64,000 nucleotides of DNA from Jingyaoa shaoxingensis (lineage in GTDB: Bacteria > Bacillota > Clostridia > Lachnospirales > Lachnospiraceae), in NCBI RefSeq assembly GCF_014385005.1, contig NZ_JACRSZ010000003.1, positions 248,001 through 312,000 on the forward strand, written 5' to 3'. The notes beneath the pieces were generated by a model that saw only the letters and a list, made by a program, of their open reading frames with translations, had not been told where the DNA came from and ran no database searches. This document shows, in pieces, positions 53,558 to 62,061 of the stretch. Every line of letters begins with the position of its first letter. Position 1 is the stretch's first letter. Position numbers and translations under genes: made by a program.

Positions 53558-55117
53558 TTATGATATTTTTACAAATACAGCGCTTTGTCCCTGTATGATG
53601 ATCTTTTTGCCATCACTGGACAAACCTCTTCCAAACTGATAAAGCACCTCCCCAATCTGTCCATCATACGGGAATTCCACCGTTCTGGCTGCCGGATTGA
53701 TAACCACCAGAATCTTCTCTTCTTCGCTGCTTCTTACATAAGCCAGCGGATAGGCGTTTTCTTCTGCATAGACATAAGCGATGTCTCCCTTACTCTGCAG
53801 TGCCGGATGTGCCATACGAATCTGAATCAGCTTCTGGATTTCATGATACAGAGAGTCTGGATCCTGTTTCTGTGCTTTTAAAGTCGGACGATCTGCTGCC
53901 GCATCCTGCTGAATGTAGAGGCATTCCTTCGGTGCATGGCTGAAGCCTGCATTCACGCTGTCATCCCACTGCATCGGAGAACGGGAGCCGGTACGTTCAT
54001 AGCCGCCTTCTACCGAGGTCAGCCCTTCCACATAACGCATGCCAATCTCATCCCCATAATAGATAAACGGTGCTCCAGGCATAGATAGCAGGAATGCAAA
54101 AGCAATTTTCAGTTCATCTCCCTGCAATTTACGCGCCAGGCGAGCCATATCATGGTTACCTGACGGAATACAGATCAGGCCTTTGCGCTCTGATTTTTCA
54201 TAATTTTTCTGATAGGTATGTACAAATTCTGCAATATTTCCTTTTCCTCTGGAAGAAAAGAATGGCTCTTCACAGCGGAACAGGTCCATATAGTGAGATG
54301 GACCAAACTGGAGTAAAAAGTCCATATGGAAACCACCCTGCAGGGATTTATCCGGCTCGCCCCATTCCGATACCATTGCCGCATCCGGGAATTCTTCATC
54401 CAGGAATGCACGTACATTCTGCCAGAGACGAATGGTACCTTTTCCTTCTTCATCATTCTTTACCAGGGAACCTGCCATGTCTACACGGAAACCGTCACAT
54501 CCCATCTTCAGCCAGAAACGCATCACGTCTTTCATGGCTTCCAGTGTCGCCTGTGGTCCCGGATCATCAAAGGACTGCTGCCATGGCTTATCCGGCTTGT
54601 AGAAACCGTAGTTTAACGCTGGCTGATGGGAAAAGAAATTCACTGCACAGGAGCCGTCACGGTCCGAAATACCGCGGATACAGCCCATGCCATCCGGTGA
54701 TTCCCACACACAGTCCGTCCATACATACCGATCGGTATACTCATTTTTCTCTGCTTTCATAGACTCCCGAAACCATCTGTGCGTCACTGCAGTATGTCCC
54801 GGAACCAAATCCAGGATCACATGCATATTCCGTCTGTGGGATTCTTCAAAAAGCCGTGCCATATCTTCGTTGGTTCCGTATCTTGGTGCTACCCGGCAGT
54901 AATCTTCCACATCATATCCGGCATCTCCGAATGGTGACTGAAAACATGGATTCAGCCAGATAGCTGTACATCCAAGTTCCTGAATATCATCCAGATGACG
55001 AATGATACCTTCGAGATCGCCAATACCGTCTGCATTGGTATCCTGAAAAGACTGCGGGTAAATCTCATAAAATACTGCATTGTCCAGCCACTTTGGCTGT
55101 CTTGTCCGTTCACTCAT
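53558..55117 (-). CDS. GH13 alpha-glucosidase-like hydrolase
   Basis: A 519-residue cytoplasmic (beta/alpha)8-barrel enzyme. Catalytic residues are D213 in GFRVDMAGS (nucleophile), E251 in MVSEWGEP (acid/base) and D323 in PSGNHDMAR. The region I motif VPGHTA replaces the common VxNHT asparagine with glycine, so the substrate pocket may differ. Likely substrates are alpha-glucosides such as sucrose, isomaltose or trehalose-type oligosaccharides. It is convergent to the LacI gene and follows the GyrI-like gene by 80 nt. Confidence 0.88.
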   Translation of the reverse strand: MSERTRQPKWLDNAVFYEIYPQSFQDTNADGIGDLEGIIRHLDDIQELGCTAIWLNPCFQSPFGDAGYDVEDYCRVAPRYGTNEDMARLFEESHRRNMHVILDLVPGHTAVTHRWFRESMKAEKNEYTDRYVWTDCVWESPDGMGCIRGISDRDGSCAVNFFSHQPALNYGFYKPDKPWQQSFDDPGPQATLEAMKDVMRFWLKMGCDGFRVDMAGSLVKNDEEGKGTIRLWQNVRAFLDEEFPDAAMVSEWGEPDKSLQGGFHMDFLLQFGPSHYMDLFRCEEPFFSSRGKGNIAEFVHTYQKNYEKSERKGLICIPSGNHDMARLARKLQGDELKIAFAFLLSMPGAPFIYYGDEIGMRYVEGLTSVEGGYERTGSRSPMQWDDSVNAGFSHAPKECLYIQQDAAADRPTLKAQKQDPDSLYHEIQKLIQIRMAHPALQSKGDIAYVYAEENAYPLAYVRSSEEEKILVVINPAARTVEFPYDGQIGEVLYQFGRGLSSDGKKIIIQGQSAVFVKIS

Positions 55118-55197
55118 GTGTGGTTGTTCCCCCCATTTTTCGAATTTTCCCTGCTAAAACCTTCATGCAGCACCTGTGCCTTCCTGTCGGCAACTAT

Positions 55198-55629
55198 TCA
55201 GGCTACCGGAATTCGGATCTCTGTGACAAACTTTTCCGGATCACTGGTCATACCATAATCAATCAGCGTGATCTCTCTGGAAAATCCGGTAATCTGCAGT
55301 CTGTGTGCATCAATATAATCCAGCAGTTTCTTATAGTATACACCAGCTTCCCTGTGACTTCCACAAAAACGTATGGTAACACATCTGGTTTCCGGTAATT
55401 CTTCTGTCTGACCCTCGTAGCAGTCTTCCTCATCCAGCACCAGAAATGTGAGCTGGTAATTCCCCACATCCCGTTTTTCCAGTTTCTCTTTTGGAATTCC
55501 CACACCGACTTTGCCAAGAAATACCATAGATTCCTTCTGATTCTCTTCCAGCTTACGGATAGCATACTCCAGATCCAGATAGGTATGCGGTGTCACCTCA
55601 CCGATGCGAAATAACTTTTTTTCGTTCAT
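55198..55629 (-). CDS. GyrI-like effector-binding domain protein without a complete DNA-binding domain
   Basis: A 143-residue protein. Residues about 25-143 are a GyrI/BmrR-type small-molecule-binding domain (GVGIPKEKLE, FLVLDEEDCYE, VTIRFCGSHREAGVYYKKLL, LIDYGMTSD, EIRIPVA). The first residues KLFRIGEV look like the beginning of a MerR helix-turn-helix, but the rest of that domain is missing. It overlaps the cupin gene stop and probably shares its transcript. Confidence 0.82.
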   Translation of the reverse strand: MNEKKLFRIGEVTPHTYLDLEYAIRKLEENQKESMVFLGKVGVGIPKEKLEKRDVGNYQLTFLVLDEEDCYEGQTEELPETRCVTIRFCGSHREAGVYYKKLLDYIDAHRLQITGFSREITLIDYGMTSDPEKFVTEIRIPVA

Positions 55630-55958
55630 TAGGAAATTACTACCAGCAGCATCTTGAATTTTTCCTGTCCGAATACTGCATGTGGGTGTTTTGCAGGCAT
55701 AACGATGGATTCGCCTTCATTAAGAATGTATTCCACACCGTCAATGGTAACCTTTCCAACGCCGTCAAGACAGGTTACAAATGCATCTCCGCCGGACTTA
55801 TGGGTGCTGATCTCTTCTCCTTTGTCAAAGGAAAACAATGTCACACTTACATGCTCGTTCTGCGCCAGTGTCTTGCTGACTACCTGTCCATCCTGGTATG
55901 CTACCTGTTCTTTTAATACCATTACTTCTGCTTTGTTGATGTTTTTCATTCCTGTCAT
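55629..55958 (-). CDS. Cupin-domain protein
   Basis: A 109-residue single-domain cupin: VSVTLFSFDKGEEISTHKSG for the first motif and GESIVMPAKHPHAVFG for the second. The metal ligands are partly changed (H53 region and H97 region present). It has an AAGGA site before its start. It lies between an Fe-S protein gene and the GyrI-like gene, same strand. Confidence 0.88.
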   Translation of the reverse strand: MTGMKNINKAEVMVLKEQVAYQDGQVVSKTLAQNEHVSVTLFSFDKGEEISTHKSGGDAFVTCLDGVGKVTIDGVEYILNEGESIVMPAKHPHAVFGQEKFKMLLVVIS

Positions 55959-56047
55959 GATTGTATCCTTCTTTCTGAGAATAGTTTCTCCATAATAATT
56001 CTATTTATAACTATTCACCGCAAAAATGAGAAACAGTTACGTTCGTC

Positions 56048-56731
56048 TTACCTTACTTCTTTTATTTTACCATCTGTGGTAATCACTGTCACCTGCATCT
56101 GGATATTTTTTTCACTGTTTTTTAACGCTGTAGCTGCTGCATATTCTAATCCGCCGCAGCAAGGCACTTCCATACGAAGCAAAGCTATTTCTCTGATCTC
56201 ATTCTGTCTCAGTATCTGAGTCAGTTTTTCGCTGTAATCTACGCCGTCCAGCTTCGGGCAGCCAATAATCGTCACATGATCTTTCATAAATTCCTGGTGC
56301 ATGCGGGCGTAGGCATAAGCTGTACAGTCAGCAGCAATCAGTAATTTTGCGCCGTGAAAATATGGTGCCTGTACCGGAACCAGTTTTATCTGACAAGGCC
56401 ACTGGACAAGCTGAGATTCTGCACCATTTTCCGCTCCATTCCCGTTGCTGGCACTGACATATTCCGGCGCAGCATTCTGTTTTCCTGCTTCCCGCTTTTT
56501 CTTTGCTGCCAGCACAGCGGCTTCATCATAAGCTGCTGCCTCTCGCTCCACAAAAGTAATGGCTCCTGTCGGGCAGTTTGGCAGACAGTCTCCCAGTCCA
56601 TCGCAGTAATCATCCCTCATCAGTTTTGCTTTCCCGTTCACCATAGCAATGGCTCCTTCGTGACAGGCTACTGCACAGGCTCCACATCCGTTGCAACGTG
56701 TTTCATCTATCTGAATAATTTTTCTGATCAT
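56048..56731 (-). CDS. 4Fe-4S ferredoxin-type protein with an extra C-terminal domain
   Basis: A 227-residue protein. Residues 10-60 bind probably two [4Fe-4S] clusters: C13, C16, C19, C23 and C43, C49, C53, followed by CPTGAITF. A linker of about 40 residues precedes a C-terminal domain with CPKLDG and PCCGGLEYAAA, which has additional cysteines. In Clostridia such genes occur beside a Crp/Fnr regulator and often next to the hybrid cluster protein gene hcp, which is not here. It is divergent from the Crp/Fnr gene. Confidence 0.88.
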   Translation of the reverse strand: MIRKIIQIDETRCNGCGACAVACHEGAIAMVNGKAKLMRDDYCDGLGDCLPNCPTGAITFVEREAAAYDEAAVLAAKKKREAGKQNAAPEYVSASNGNGAENGAESQLVQWPCQIKLVPVQAPYFHGAKLLIAADCTAYAYARMHQEFMKDHVTIIGCPKLDGVDYSEKLTQILRQNEIREIALLRMEVPCCGGLEYAAATALKNSEKNIQMQVTVITTDGKIKEVR

Positions 56732-56788
56732 TTTCAGGTTCCCCCTTTCTTTTCTGATGCAATCATACTATAATAAACCTATTCATTC

Positions 56789-56804
56789 TGTGGTTATAAC
56801 CACA
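56789..56804. promoter_or_regulatory. Palindromic operator between the Fe-S protein and Crp/Fnr genes
   Basis: The perfect 16-bp palindrome TGTGGTTATAACCACA. On the minus strand it overlaps the place of a -35 box relative to TATAGT/TATTAT at about 56767-56775, consistent with activation of the Fe-S gene; on the plus strand it follows a TATAAT at 56769-56774, consistent with autorepression. Confidence 0.8.
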
Positions 56805-56818
56805 AAAAAGAGGTTTTT

Positions 56819-57472
56819 ATGAGAAAAATTCAATCCATACTTTTTCAGGGGTTTACCGATGAAGATTGGGATCAGCTGTCAGAGCTGTCCGGTATTCACA
56901 TTACTTCTTATGAAAAAAATGAACGGATCTTCCATATGGGTGACCGGATCCATGAAATCGGTGTGTTACTCTCCGGATGCATTCATATCGAAAGTCATGA
57001 TCTGTGGGGCAATAAAAGTATATTAAGCCAGATTGATCCGGAAGAGATCTTTGCAGAAACCTATGCGCTCTGCCAGGAACCAATGATGGTAGATGTGACC
57101 GCTGTAGAAAATTGTCAGGTTCTTTTTCTAAACGTACAGTTACTGCAAAATCCATCTTACCAAAGTGCTTCCTGGCATGGCAGACTGCTGTCGAATCTGC
57201 TCCAGGTATCCATGCAGAAGAATCTCCTTCTTTCCAACCGGATCTTCTGTACCTCACCTAAGACAATCCGCAGCCGTCTGCTGACCTACTTTTCCAGATT
57301 GTCTGTAAAGTATGGCAGTTCCACCATTCAGATTCCCTTTAACCGCCAGCAGCTTGCCGATTATCTGAATCTGGACCGCAGTGCACTGTCCAAGGAACTG
57401 GGAAAAATGCAGCAGGACGGATTAATCGAATACCATAAGAATACCGTCATACTGAAGCACGATGAATTCTAA
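56819..57472 (+). CDS. Crp/Fnr-family transcriptional regulator
   Basis: A 217-residue regulator. Residues about 10-120 form the cyclic-nucleotide-binding-type beta roll (ISSE replaced by GVLLSGCIHIESHDLWG), and residues about 150-215 carry the winged helix (PFNRQQLADYLNLDRSALSKELG). No FNR-type N-terminal cysteine cluster is seen, so an effector such as NO, heme or redox change is possible but not shown. The gene starts 15 nt after the palindrome. Confidence 0.92.
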   Translation: MRKIQSILFQGFTDEDWDQLSELSGIHITSYEKNERIFHMGDRIHEIGVLLSGCIHIESHDLWGNKSILSQIDPEEIFAETYALCQEPMMVDVTAVENCQVLFLNVQLLQNPSYQSASWHGRLLSNLLQVSMQKNLLLSNRIFCTSPKTIRSRLLTYFSRLSVKYGSSTIQIPFNRQQLADYLNLDRSALSKELGKMQQDGLIEYHKNTVILKHDEF

Positions 57473-57504
57473 TTTAACTATTTCAGATTCAAAAATGCCT
57501 GACA

Positions 57505-57533
57505 TTGGACTGTTCAAAACTATCCAATATAAA
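57505..57533 (+). promoter_or_regulatory. Promoter of the second MATE gene
   Basis: TTGGAC (57505-57510), 17 bp, TATAAA (57528-57533), 31 bp before the start codon. The spacer region holds TTGGA/TCCAA as an inverted pair. Confidence 0.6.
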
Positions 57534-57563
57534 ATCTGATATATCTTACAAAGGACTACATAC

Positions 57564-58949
57564 ATGAATAAAAAGACATCTTCTATCCGTCTGCCATTTC
57601 AATTTGACCGCGCCATGCTGCCGGTGATTTTCTCTCTGGCCTGGCCGACTATGCTTGAACAGTTTATGCAGACGGCTGTTCAATATATTGATACCGCTAT
57701 GGTTGGAACCCTTGGCACACAGGCTACGGCAGCAGTCGGTTCCACCGGTACCGTCAACTGGCTGATCGAAAGTACAATCTCCGCTATCGGGATCGGATTC
57801 TTATATTATATTTCCCAGTCTATTGGTGCAGGGAAGATCCTGCAGGCAAAAAAAGCAGCCGGACAGGCTGTTTTTTCTACGATTCTGGTTGGTATTTTCT
57901 TTACACTGCTGACCTGCTCCTGCAGCCATCTGGTTCCGGTATGGATGCGGGTGGATCCTTCCATTCGGGATATGGCCGCACGGTATTTCCTGATTTTATA
58001 TTCTCCAATGCTGTTCCGTACCATGAATATCATTCTGGGGACAGTACTGCGCTCCGCAGGAGATGCCAAATCTCCTATGATTGCCGGCATCACCATGAAT
58101 GTGATCAATATTGTGCTGAATTTCTTCCTGATCTACAATACCCGTTCCGTGCATCTTGGCAACTGGATTCTCACGGTTCCAGGTGCCGGCTGGGGTATTG
58201 AAGGTGCAGCCATAGCCAGCGCGATTGCATACACTTGTGGTGGCATCCTGATTGCGTGGAAACTATGGCATCACGATGTGGTCTCGCCAAAAGGGCAGTC
58301 CCTCCGACCGGATCCTCAGGTGTTAAAACCTTGCTTGCGTGTGGCATTTCCAAATATGCTGCAGCGCTTTGCCACTTCCCTTGGATACGTAGCTTTTGCT
58401 TCCATGATCAATTCACTGGGAGAACTGTCTACCGCAGCACATACCATCGCCAATACCGTAGAATCTGCTTTTTACATTCCTGGCTGGGGCATGCAGACCG
58501 CAGCCGCTACCCTCTCCGGCAATGCCAGAGGTGCTCAGGATGATGAACGTCTCCATCGGCTGTCCAGCACCATTATTCCGATGGAAATCAGCCTGATGCT
58601 GGTATCTGGAGGTATGCTTTTTGTGTTTGCACCTGTCCTGATGGGAATCTTCACACAAGATCCTCAGGTACTTTCTCTGGGATCTACTGTGCTTCGTATG
58701 GTTGCCGTGTCAGAACCATTTTACGGCGTACCAATCGTTCTTGAGGGTATGATGCAGGGACTTGGCAAAACCATGATCCCATTTGTCTTCAATATCATCG
58801 GTATGTGGGGTGTGCGCATCGTTGGCACTTTCATCTGCACCCAGATCCTTGGTTTTGGACTGATTGCCGCCTGGGGATGCATGATTGCACATAATCTGCT
58901 GCTGTTCATGCTGTATATCGTTTTATTCTCCTCTGGAAGGTGGAAATAA
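57564..58949 (+). CDS. MATE family efflux transporter (NorM/DinF-like)
   Basis: A 461-residue membrane protein with 12 segments in two halves. First helix PVIFSLAWPTMLEQFMQTAVQ, then YIDTAMVGTLG; the second half begins near PCLRVAFPNMLQRFATSLGY. It differs clearly from the MATE protein at 31965-33323, so they are not a recent duplication. Substrate unknown. It has its own promoter and terminator. Confidence 0.92.
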   Translation: MNKKTSSIRLPFQFDRAMLPVIFSLAWPTMLEQFMQTAVQYIDTAMVGTLGTQATAAVGSTGTVNWLIESTISAIGIGFLYYISQSIGAGKILQAKKAAGQAVFSTILVGIFFTLLTCSCSHLVPVWMRVDPSIRDMAARYFLILYSPMLFRTMNIILGTVLRSAGDAKSPMIAGITMNVINIVLNFFLIYNTRSVHLGNWILTVPGAGWGIEGAAIASAIAYTCGGILIAWKLWHHDVVSPKGQSLRPDPQVLKPCLRVAFPNMLQRFATSLGYVAFASMINSLGELSTAAHTIANTVESAFYIPGWGMQTAAATLSGNARGAQDDERLHRLSSTIIPMEISLMLVSGGMLFVFAPVLMGIFTQDPQVLSLGSTVLRMVAVSEPFYGVPIVLEGMMQGLGKTMIPFVFNIIGMWGVRIVGTFICTQILGFGLIAAWGCMIAHNLLLFMLYIVLFSSGRWK

Positions 58950-58974
58950 TTTTCTAAAATAACACTATAATTGT

Positions 58975-59006
58975 AAGGCATCATGGAAATTCTCCAGATG
59001 CCTTTT
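58975..59006 (+). terminator. Terminator of the second MATE gene
   Basis: AAGGCATC pairs with GATGCCTT around a 14-nt loop, followed by TTAT. It lies 25 nt after the stop codon. Confidence 0.8.
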
Positions 59007-59096
59007 ATATTCCAGAATTTTTTATAAGTGTTTTTTGTAACTCGTTATATACCTCAATTTTCAATATTATTTAGAAAACACATATCTGACATTATA

Positions 59097-61511
59097 TTAA
59101 AAATTAAGTTCTTCATATTTCCAATGATATCCACCCGTCGTTTTACTCTCCCCTTTGCAACATTTATATATTGTAGACGAACTCTTTAACCCAACGTATC
59201 TAGCTGCTTCCGTCCCATTTTCAAAAACCTGTCCCGTTTCTATACAAATAACAGATGGACTTCGTCTCTTTTTAAAACAAATAGGACATTGATCATTATC
59301 ATTACATCTTTTATTAGGCGTAGATTTCCATTCATGACCACATCTTCCAAGCCACCATACATTTTTTCCACTCCCACACATTATATCTGTCGGTTTCAAA
59401 TTTCCATTTTTTTCTGGATGCCACTCCGCTGCGATATCTGGACGTTTTGATTGTAAATCATTATAACCGACTAAAATTCTTCTACCACTGCAAAACGGAC
59501 AGCCATATGGTTTTTTTATTGTTCCATCTTTTCTCACATATGTAGATGTACGATCAGATACAGACATTTGCCATTCATGTCCACATTTTCCAAGCCACCA
59601 TGCTTTTTTATTTGTAGCCTTACTAATTTTATTTGGTGTCAATTTTCCATTTTTGGTCGGATGCCATTCTGCTGCAATATCTGGATACAAAAATGATACG
59701 CTATTTCCATATTTTTTTACAGCATATTGTTCCAATATCAAAGAAGTGTCACGCAAAACATCTACTTGTATCTTATTACCAGGGGATAAATAATCCAAAA
59801 CCTCATGAATAACATCTGTTAATGACAGTTCTGTTGTTGAATCTTTTCGTATAAATACAACGCAATTATCCATTTCTTTAAGCCGTGGCTCACGAATACG
59901 AATAAGTTTTATTCCCTTTTCTAAGCATAATACATTTTTCTGATTATCAATTTCTATTTTATGTTTTGAACCATGCCATACTTCACCATCATATTCAATT
60001 GCCTTATTTATAGACGGGATGAATATATCTAATTCCATACCTATTGCAAGTTTATCACTATTAATTGCATCTGGAAAAAGTTGCTTTATATAATATAATA
60101 CAGCTTGTTCACAGAATGAATTTACATTTTCTATATTACATTTAGGACACCCAGATCCATTCACTCTATTTCCAACTGTTGCTTGCCACGAATGACCACA
60201 TTCACAACATTTCCACCATACTTTTCTTCCTGAAAAGCAAGATATTTCTTCCGGTAAAATTTCATTTTTAGTATAATCCCATTCTAATAACAACTCATGC
60301 CTCTGAGATGCTAAATCAGTTTGGCCTTTAATCACTAATCTTCCAGAACAATACGGGCATCCATGTTGTTTCTTTTTATTTGTTTGACTTGATACAACAG
60401 CCCTCCAACTTCTTCCACATTTTTCACATTTCCACCATATTTTTTTATTAGATGCCATTGTTATTGTTGCTAAATCAATATTCTGATTTTTTTCAAAATC
60501 ATATTTCTTCATAACATTTTCATCGTCTTTCAGTAAACCACGAGTATTTTGTGAACATCCACATGACCTAGTAGCCCCTGTAACTAAACTACTCATATTT
60601 ACAACACATTTTGTCCCGCAATCACATACACAATTGCATTGTGAAAGTCTATATCCAGATGGCGAATAATAATCTTTTGCCATCGAAATGACAGTAAGCT
60701 TACCAAATCGTTTACCAGATAAATCTGTACGACGCTCTAAATTAAGACATTTTCTACACTTTTTATTTTTTTTAGCTGCAGTCAACCTAGTATCAAAAAT
60801 ATTTCCGCAGGAACAATGGCATCTTACAATTCGCTGCTTGGATCCATTTGGCGTTACATGTGACGGCAATTCATCGACAACTGTTAAATCACCATATACC
60901 TTTCCGATAACATTTTCGGGCACTACAACTCTTGTTTTTCTTTCAAATTTTTTTATGGTTTTACATCCACAATGTGTTTTCCGTCCCGATGTCAAATCTT
61001 TTTGATAAATATCAATATTTTTTCCACATTCACAAATACACTGGTATTTTGTTGGCTTTATATTTTTAATTTTTGATATCACAAACAAACTACCAAATTG
61101 TTGACCTGTCAAGTCTTTAACTTGTTTATGGCTATGCATTATACAACCACAAGATTTACAACTCCCATTTTTTAAACTCATACCAAGTACATCTAATTCA
61201 TTTCCACATTGACATTTGCAATGCCATTTCGACATATGAGTTCCTTTGGGCGAGACATAGTCATCAGCCATATGCATTACCGTCAAATATCCATAAATAT
61301 TACCTGTTAGATCTTCTCGTCGTGAAACACAACCACATGAAAAAAGCCCTCTTTTCAATTGTGATGTTGTAACATCAATAATATTTCCGCACTCACATTC
61401 ACATGCCCAACGCTTTAAATGTGCCCCTGCTGGAGAAATATAATCATTTCCTCGACCAATAACTCTAAGTTTACCATATACATTCCCAGTCAAATCTACT
61501 CTTTGCGCCAT
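59097..61511 (-). CDS. Giant modular zinc-ribbon nuclease resembling EDxHD homing endonucleases
   Basis: An 804-residue protein from the ATG at 61511 (MAQRVDLTG), the family-like start; a longer in-frame reading adds 16 residues. Positions below count from that longer start. Five repeats of about 62 residues fill 21-345; each begins D-L-T-G-x-x-Y/F-G-x-L-x-V and ends in CxCxCG and SCGC. Two zinc ribbons of DUF4379 type follow (NKKIWWKCEKCGRSW at 371-385, VWWKCCECGHSW at 447-458). A Vsr/EDxHD-type nuclease lies at 478-590: E484, D511 in MELDIFIP, H529 in EYDGEVWHG, D538. Two more ribbons (EWHPTKNGKLTPNK, GHEWQMSV; EWHPEKNGNLKP, GHEWKSTP) and a C-terminal NUMOD1-like helix-turn-helix (ETGQVFENGTEAARYVGL) finish it. 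It is AT-rich and appears transferred. Confidence 0.85.
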   Translation of the reverse strand: MAQRVDLTGNVYGKLRVIGRGNDYISPAGAHLKRWACECECGNIIDVTTSQLKRGLFSCGCVSRREDLTGNIYGYLTVMHMADDYVSPKGTHMSKWHCKCQCGNELDVLGMSLKNGSCKSCGCIMHSHKQVKDLTGQQFGSLFVISKIKNIKPTKYQCICECGKNIDIYQKDLTSGRKTHCGCKTIKKFERKTRVVVPENVIGKVYGDLTVVDELPSHVTPNGSKQRIVRCHCSCGNIFDTRLTAAKKNKKCRKCLNLERRTDLSGKRFGKLTVISMAKDYYSPSGYRLSQCNCVCDCGTKCVVNMSSLVTGATRSCGCSQNTRGLLKDDENVMKKYDFEKNQNIDLATITMASNKKIWWKCEKCGRSWRAVVSSQTNKKKQHGCPYCSGRLVIKGQTDLASQRHELLLEWDYTKNEILPEEISCFSGRKVWWKCCECGHSWQATVGNRVNGSGCPKCNIENVNSFCEQAVLYYIKQLFPDAINSDKLAIGMELDIFIPSINKAIEYDGEVWHGSKHKIEIDNQKNVLCLEKGIKLIRIREPRLKEMDNCVVFIRKDSTTELSLTDVIHEVLDYLSPGNKIQVDVLRDTSLILEQYAVKKYGNSVSFLYPDIAAEWHPTKNGKLTPNKISKATNKKAWWLGKCGHEWQMSVSDRTSTYVRKDGTIKKPYGCPFCSGRRILVGYNDLQSKRPDIAAEWHPEKNGNLKPTDIMCGSGKNVWWLGRCGHEWKSTPNKRCNDNDQCPICFKKRRSPSVICIETGQVFENGTEAARYVGLKSSSTIYKCCKGESKTTGGYHWKYEELNF

Positions 61512-61596
61512 ACATTTATCATACTCCATATTTATAAAAGTACAAAATAAGCAAACCATTTATTAAGTAAACAATTTACGTTCCTGTCTATATAGA

Positions 61597-61625
61597 ATTA
61601 TAGCTTGTGTAATTTTACTATTCAA
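61597..61625 (-). promoter_or_regulatory. Promoter of the modular nuclease gene
   Basis: On the minus strand TTGAAT (61625-61620), 17 bp, TATAAT (61602-61597), about 86 bp before the favoured start codon. Just upstream lies the inverted repeat AGTATT-ACGA-AATACT (61627-61642). Confidence 0.75.
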
Positions 61626-61988
61626 TAGTATTACGAAATACTGACTAACTACCGAATAGTAATTAAACAGAATTAGCAAAAATGGTCTTATAATTCTGCA
61701 AAATAAAACTGTTCATAATCAAATCATGGCATTGGGTATGGCTAAAAGGCAAGTGTATTTCTTGTAAATCATGAAATACATCATATTTTACAATGTATGA
61801 TGTCTATGGTTCATGATAAGCAGATTTTTTGCAGTTTTGCGTTAACGAACCTTGAGAGAATGCCCGCCCACGAGCGTCCTGTTTGAGCGAAGCGAGTTTA
61901 AGCGACGGGCGGATATAAGCATTTGAAAGGTGAGTAGCAAAACAAATATAATCTGCGTTCATAACCATCGACATCATACAAAAAGAAA
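61626..61988. other. Structured intergenic region between the nuclease and pnp
   Basis: No supported gene. It holds three notable elements. One is the inverted repeat AGTATT/AATACT (61627-61642). The second is a nested hairpin with ATCATGAA (61768-61775) against TTCATGAT (61810-61817) and inner ACATCAT/ATGATGT arms. The third is a GC-rich island (about 61858-61912) inside AT-rich DNA, with CCGCCC (61864-61869) against GGGCGG (61907-61912) and the phrase GAGCGAAGCGAG. These could be remnants of a mobile element or a structured RNA; I see no terminator or tRNA in them. Confidence 0.5.
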
Positions 61989-62026
61989 AAGGCAGCAATT
62001 CCATGATTACATGAAATTGCTGCCTT
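61989..62026 (-). terminator. Terminator downstream of pnp
   Basis: On the minus strand AAGGCAGCAATT pairs perfectly with AATTGCTGCCTT around a 14-nt loop, followed by a U-rich run (61990-61981). It lies 36 nt after the pnp stop. Confidence 0.88.
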
Positions 62027-62061
62027 ATGATCGTTTGTTATATAACAGCCCCGTTGTATTT

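Noticed and set aside
31965..58949. The two MATE genes as a recent duplication
   Set aside because: Their N-termini and helix sequences are clearly different, indicating separate subfamilies.
59097..61559. CRISPR or satellite repeats in the nuclease gene
   Set aside because: The repeats are at protein level (about 62 residues) and differ in DNA; no regular spacer pattern.
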